Shown one piece after another: positions 62,701-64,000 of a stretch of 64,000 nucleotides of DNA; positions within the stretch are counted from its first letter, which is position 1, and each line of letters opens with the position of its first letter. Source of the stretch: Monosporascus cannonballus (taxonomy: Eukaryota > Ascomycota > Sordariomycetes > Xylariales). The notes below the pieces were generated by a model. The model saw nothing but the letters and a program-made list of their open reading frames with translations. It ran no database searches and was not told the DNA's origin. The stretch covers positions 1-64,000 of the forward strand of contig QJNS01000275.1 of assembly GCA_004154925.1 (NCBI GenBank). Reading direction: 5' to 3'. The position numbers and the translations under genes were made by a program.

Positions 62701-64000
62701 TACCGGAATCGCCGGCGTCGCTAAAACGTAATAATCTGTAATCGGACATTATAAGTAATATATCGAAAAAGGAAATTAAAATAATAATTCTTATTAAAAT
62801 TAAGAAATTGCGCGTTAAAAATAAATAATACTTATCTAATAATAATATTAATGGCATATTAAAAAGTAATTGCTATATTAAATTAAAAAATAAAAAACGA
62901 AATGTTGCCAATCTTAATTAAAGCTAAAAATAAAAAACGCGTTCAGTTTCGACGTAGCGTTACGGTTATAAAATGCATTAATTATAAATATATACATAAT
63001 ATTAATTAAAAGTATTAATATATTATTTACTTCTTAAATTGGTTAGGTTTATTAATTTTTAATTGGTTAAACCATATACGAAATATTAATTCGTCTTAAT
63101 CCGAATGAATTATATATTATAATAAATATATATTAAATATTTTTAATTAAAAAGTTTAAAGAAATTTTGTATTACGTGATTCAAATTATAATTTATTACG
63201 GTTATTAACAAATTATCTTTTTAATTTATAGCCCTTAATTTACGACGCCGTATTAAAATGTTTTAAATCTTATTTTTTGATTTTTTAAGCTTATCGCATT
63301 AATTCCTAAAATACTTTTATTTTTTTTTAACTTTTAAAGTACTTTAATTTGGACCGAATGATTAAAATAAGGAATCGATTATACAGGTAAATAAATAGTA
63401 TAAATAATTTTTCGCCAATATGAAAAAGGCCATTTTTTCGCCATTAATATAATTATCTTGGCGTCCGCTTTTCTTTAAATATTAATTCGAAACGTTTAAA
63501 ATCCGGGATTTATAATAAATCTTTACTAATTACGCTTTATAATTTTAGCCTTCTGCAATTAAAATTAATATTTATAGACGTACGGTTTTAATTAGTATTT
63601 TTCGAAGCCGTTTATATACCTTTTTATTATTTTATTAAAAATTTTGATAATTATTTTTTTTCGAATTAAGGCTTTTTGGTTCCCTTAGTAAAAATCGACG
63701 GCCGGATTTAGCTTTCTTCCTTTTACCGCGTTTTCCCTTTGTCGGCGTAATTAGATCTCTAGCTAGTTTTAGGAATTTTTTTGTATCCAAATTTTACATA
63801 AGTATAATAATAATTAGATATTCCGGGTAACCGCCAAAATCCTTAATATTAATACCGAATATGCCGCGGTACTTAAAAATTTAATTTTTATATGAAGTTA
63901 TTTATTCGGTAACTAATTACATATAATTAAGAATTTTTCTTTCGTTTAACATTATAAAAATAATATTTAAATAATATATATTATAAGATATATTGCATTT
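59736..64000. repeat. AT-rich RIP-degraded block 5, runs off the window
   Basis: TpA-rich and CpA-poor with CpG retained, as in block 1. No intact gene was found. A minus-strand frame at 62,570-62,857 (95 codons, including YRLLRFSDAGDSGNNIKANE) reads more like protein than its surroundings but matches nothing I know. The block continues beyond the right edge. Confidence 0.75.

Noticed and set aside
21960..64000. Search for a tyrosine-recombinase captain, CRISPR array or secondary-metabolite cluster
   Set aside because: No frame with such motifs was found, and the AT-rich blocks are too degraded to hold intact large genes.

Overview
The window comes from a filamentous ascomycete (Pezizomycotina). 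The signs are short GT-AG introns with CTAAC-type branch points, a fungal IMP-specific 5'-nucleotidase, a DUF6604-type gene, an intron-bearing tRNA-Ala, and long AT-rich tracts that are rich in TpA and poor in CpA/TpG. That composition is the footprint of repeat-induced point mutation (RIP).

Layout. Positions 1 to about 21,960 have normal base composition but few genes. From left to right they hold: a four-exon ISN1 gene (+); a long, broken DUF6604-family pseudogene (-); a decayed membrane-like ORF (-); a two-exon coiled-coil protein gene (-); a decayed unknown ORF (-, about 14 kb); a tRNA-Ala(TGC) with a 63-nt intron (-); and an intronless cupin/JmjC-type oxygenase gene (+). The rest of this half shows no gene that I can support.

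From about 21,960 to the right end the window is an AT-rich, RIP-degraded mosaic of five blocks. Islands of normal composition interrupt it at 27.87-30.17, 38.80-39.23, 47.65-50.53 and 59.12-59.61 kb. The first island carries a broken C2H2 zinc-finger plus DnaQ-like exonuclease gene. The third carries a broken C2H2-like gene and, on the minus strand, a complete seven-exon gene for ribosomal protein eL33 (109 codons, no lesion). Automated ORF calling would miss the eL33 gene because its exons are 10-98 nt long.

Two structural signals organise the mosaic. First, an inverted pair of a degenerate transposon terminus lies at about 27.66-27.89 and 59.50-59.74 kb, and one copy differs from the other mainly by C-to-T changes on one strand. 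Second, clusters of ACCC/GGGT words sit at the junctions near 30.1, 38.8, 39.2 and 47.65 kb. They look like subterminal repeats of a DNA transposon, although I cannot name the family with certainty.

The genes do not form an operon or a recognisable cluster. ISN1 (purine salvage), the oxygenase (probably mitochondrial) and eL33 (ribosome) are independent single genes. The broken genes record RIP and frameshift decay in a repeat-rich accessory compartment.
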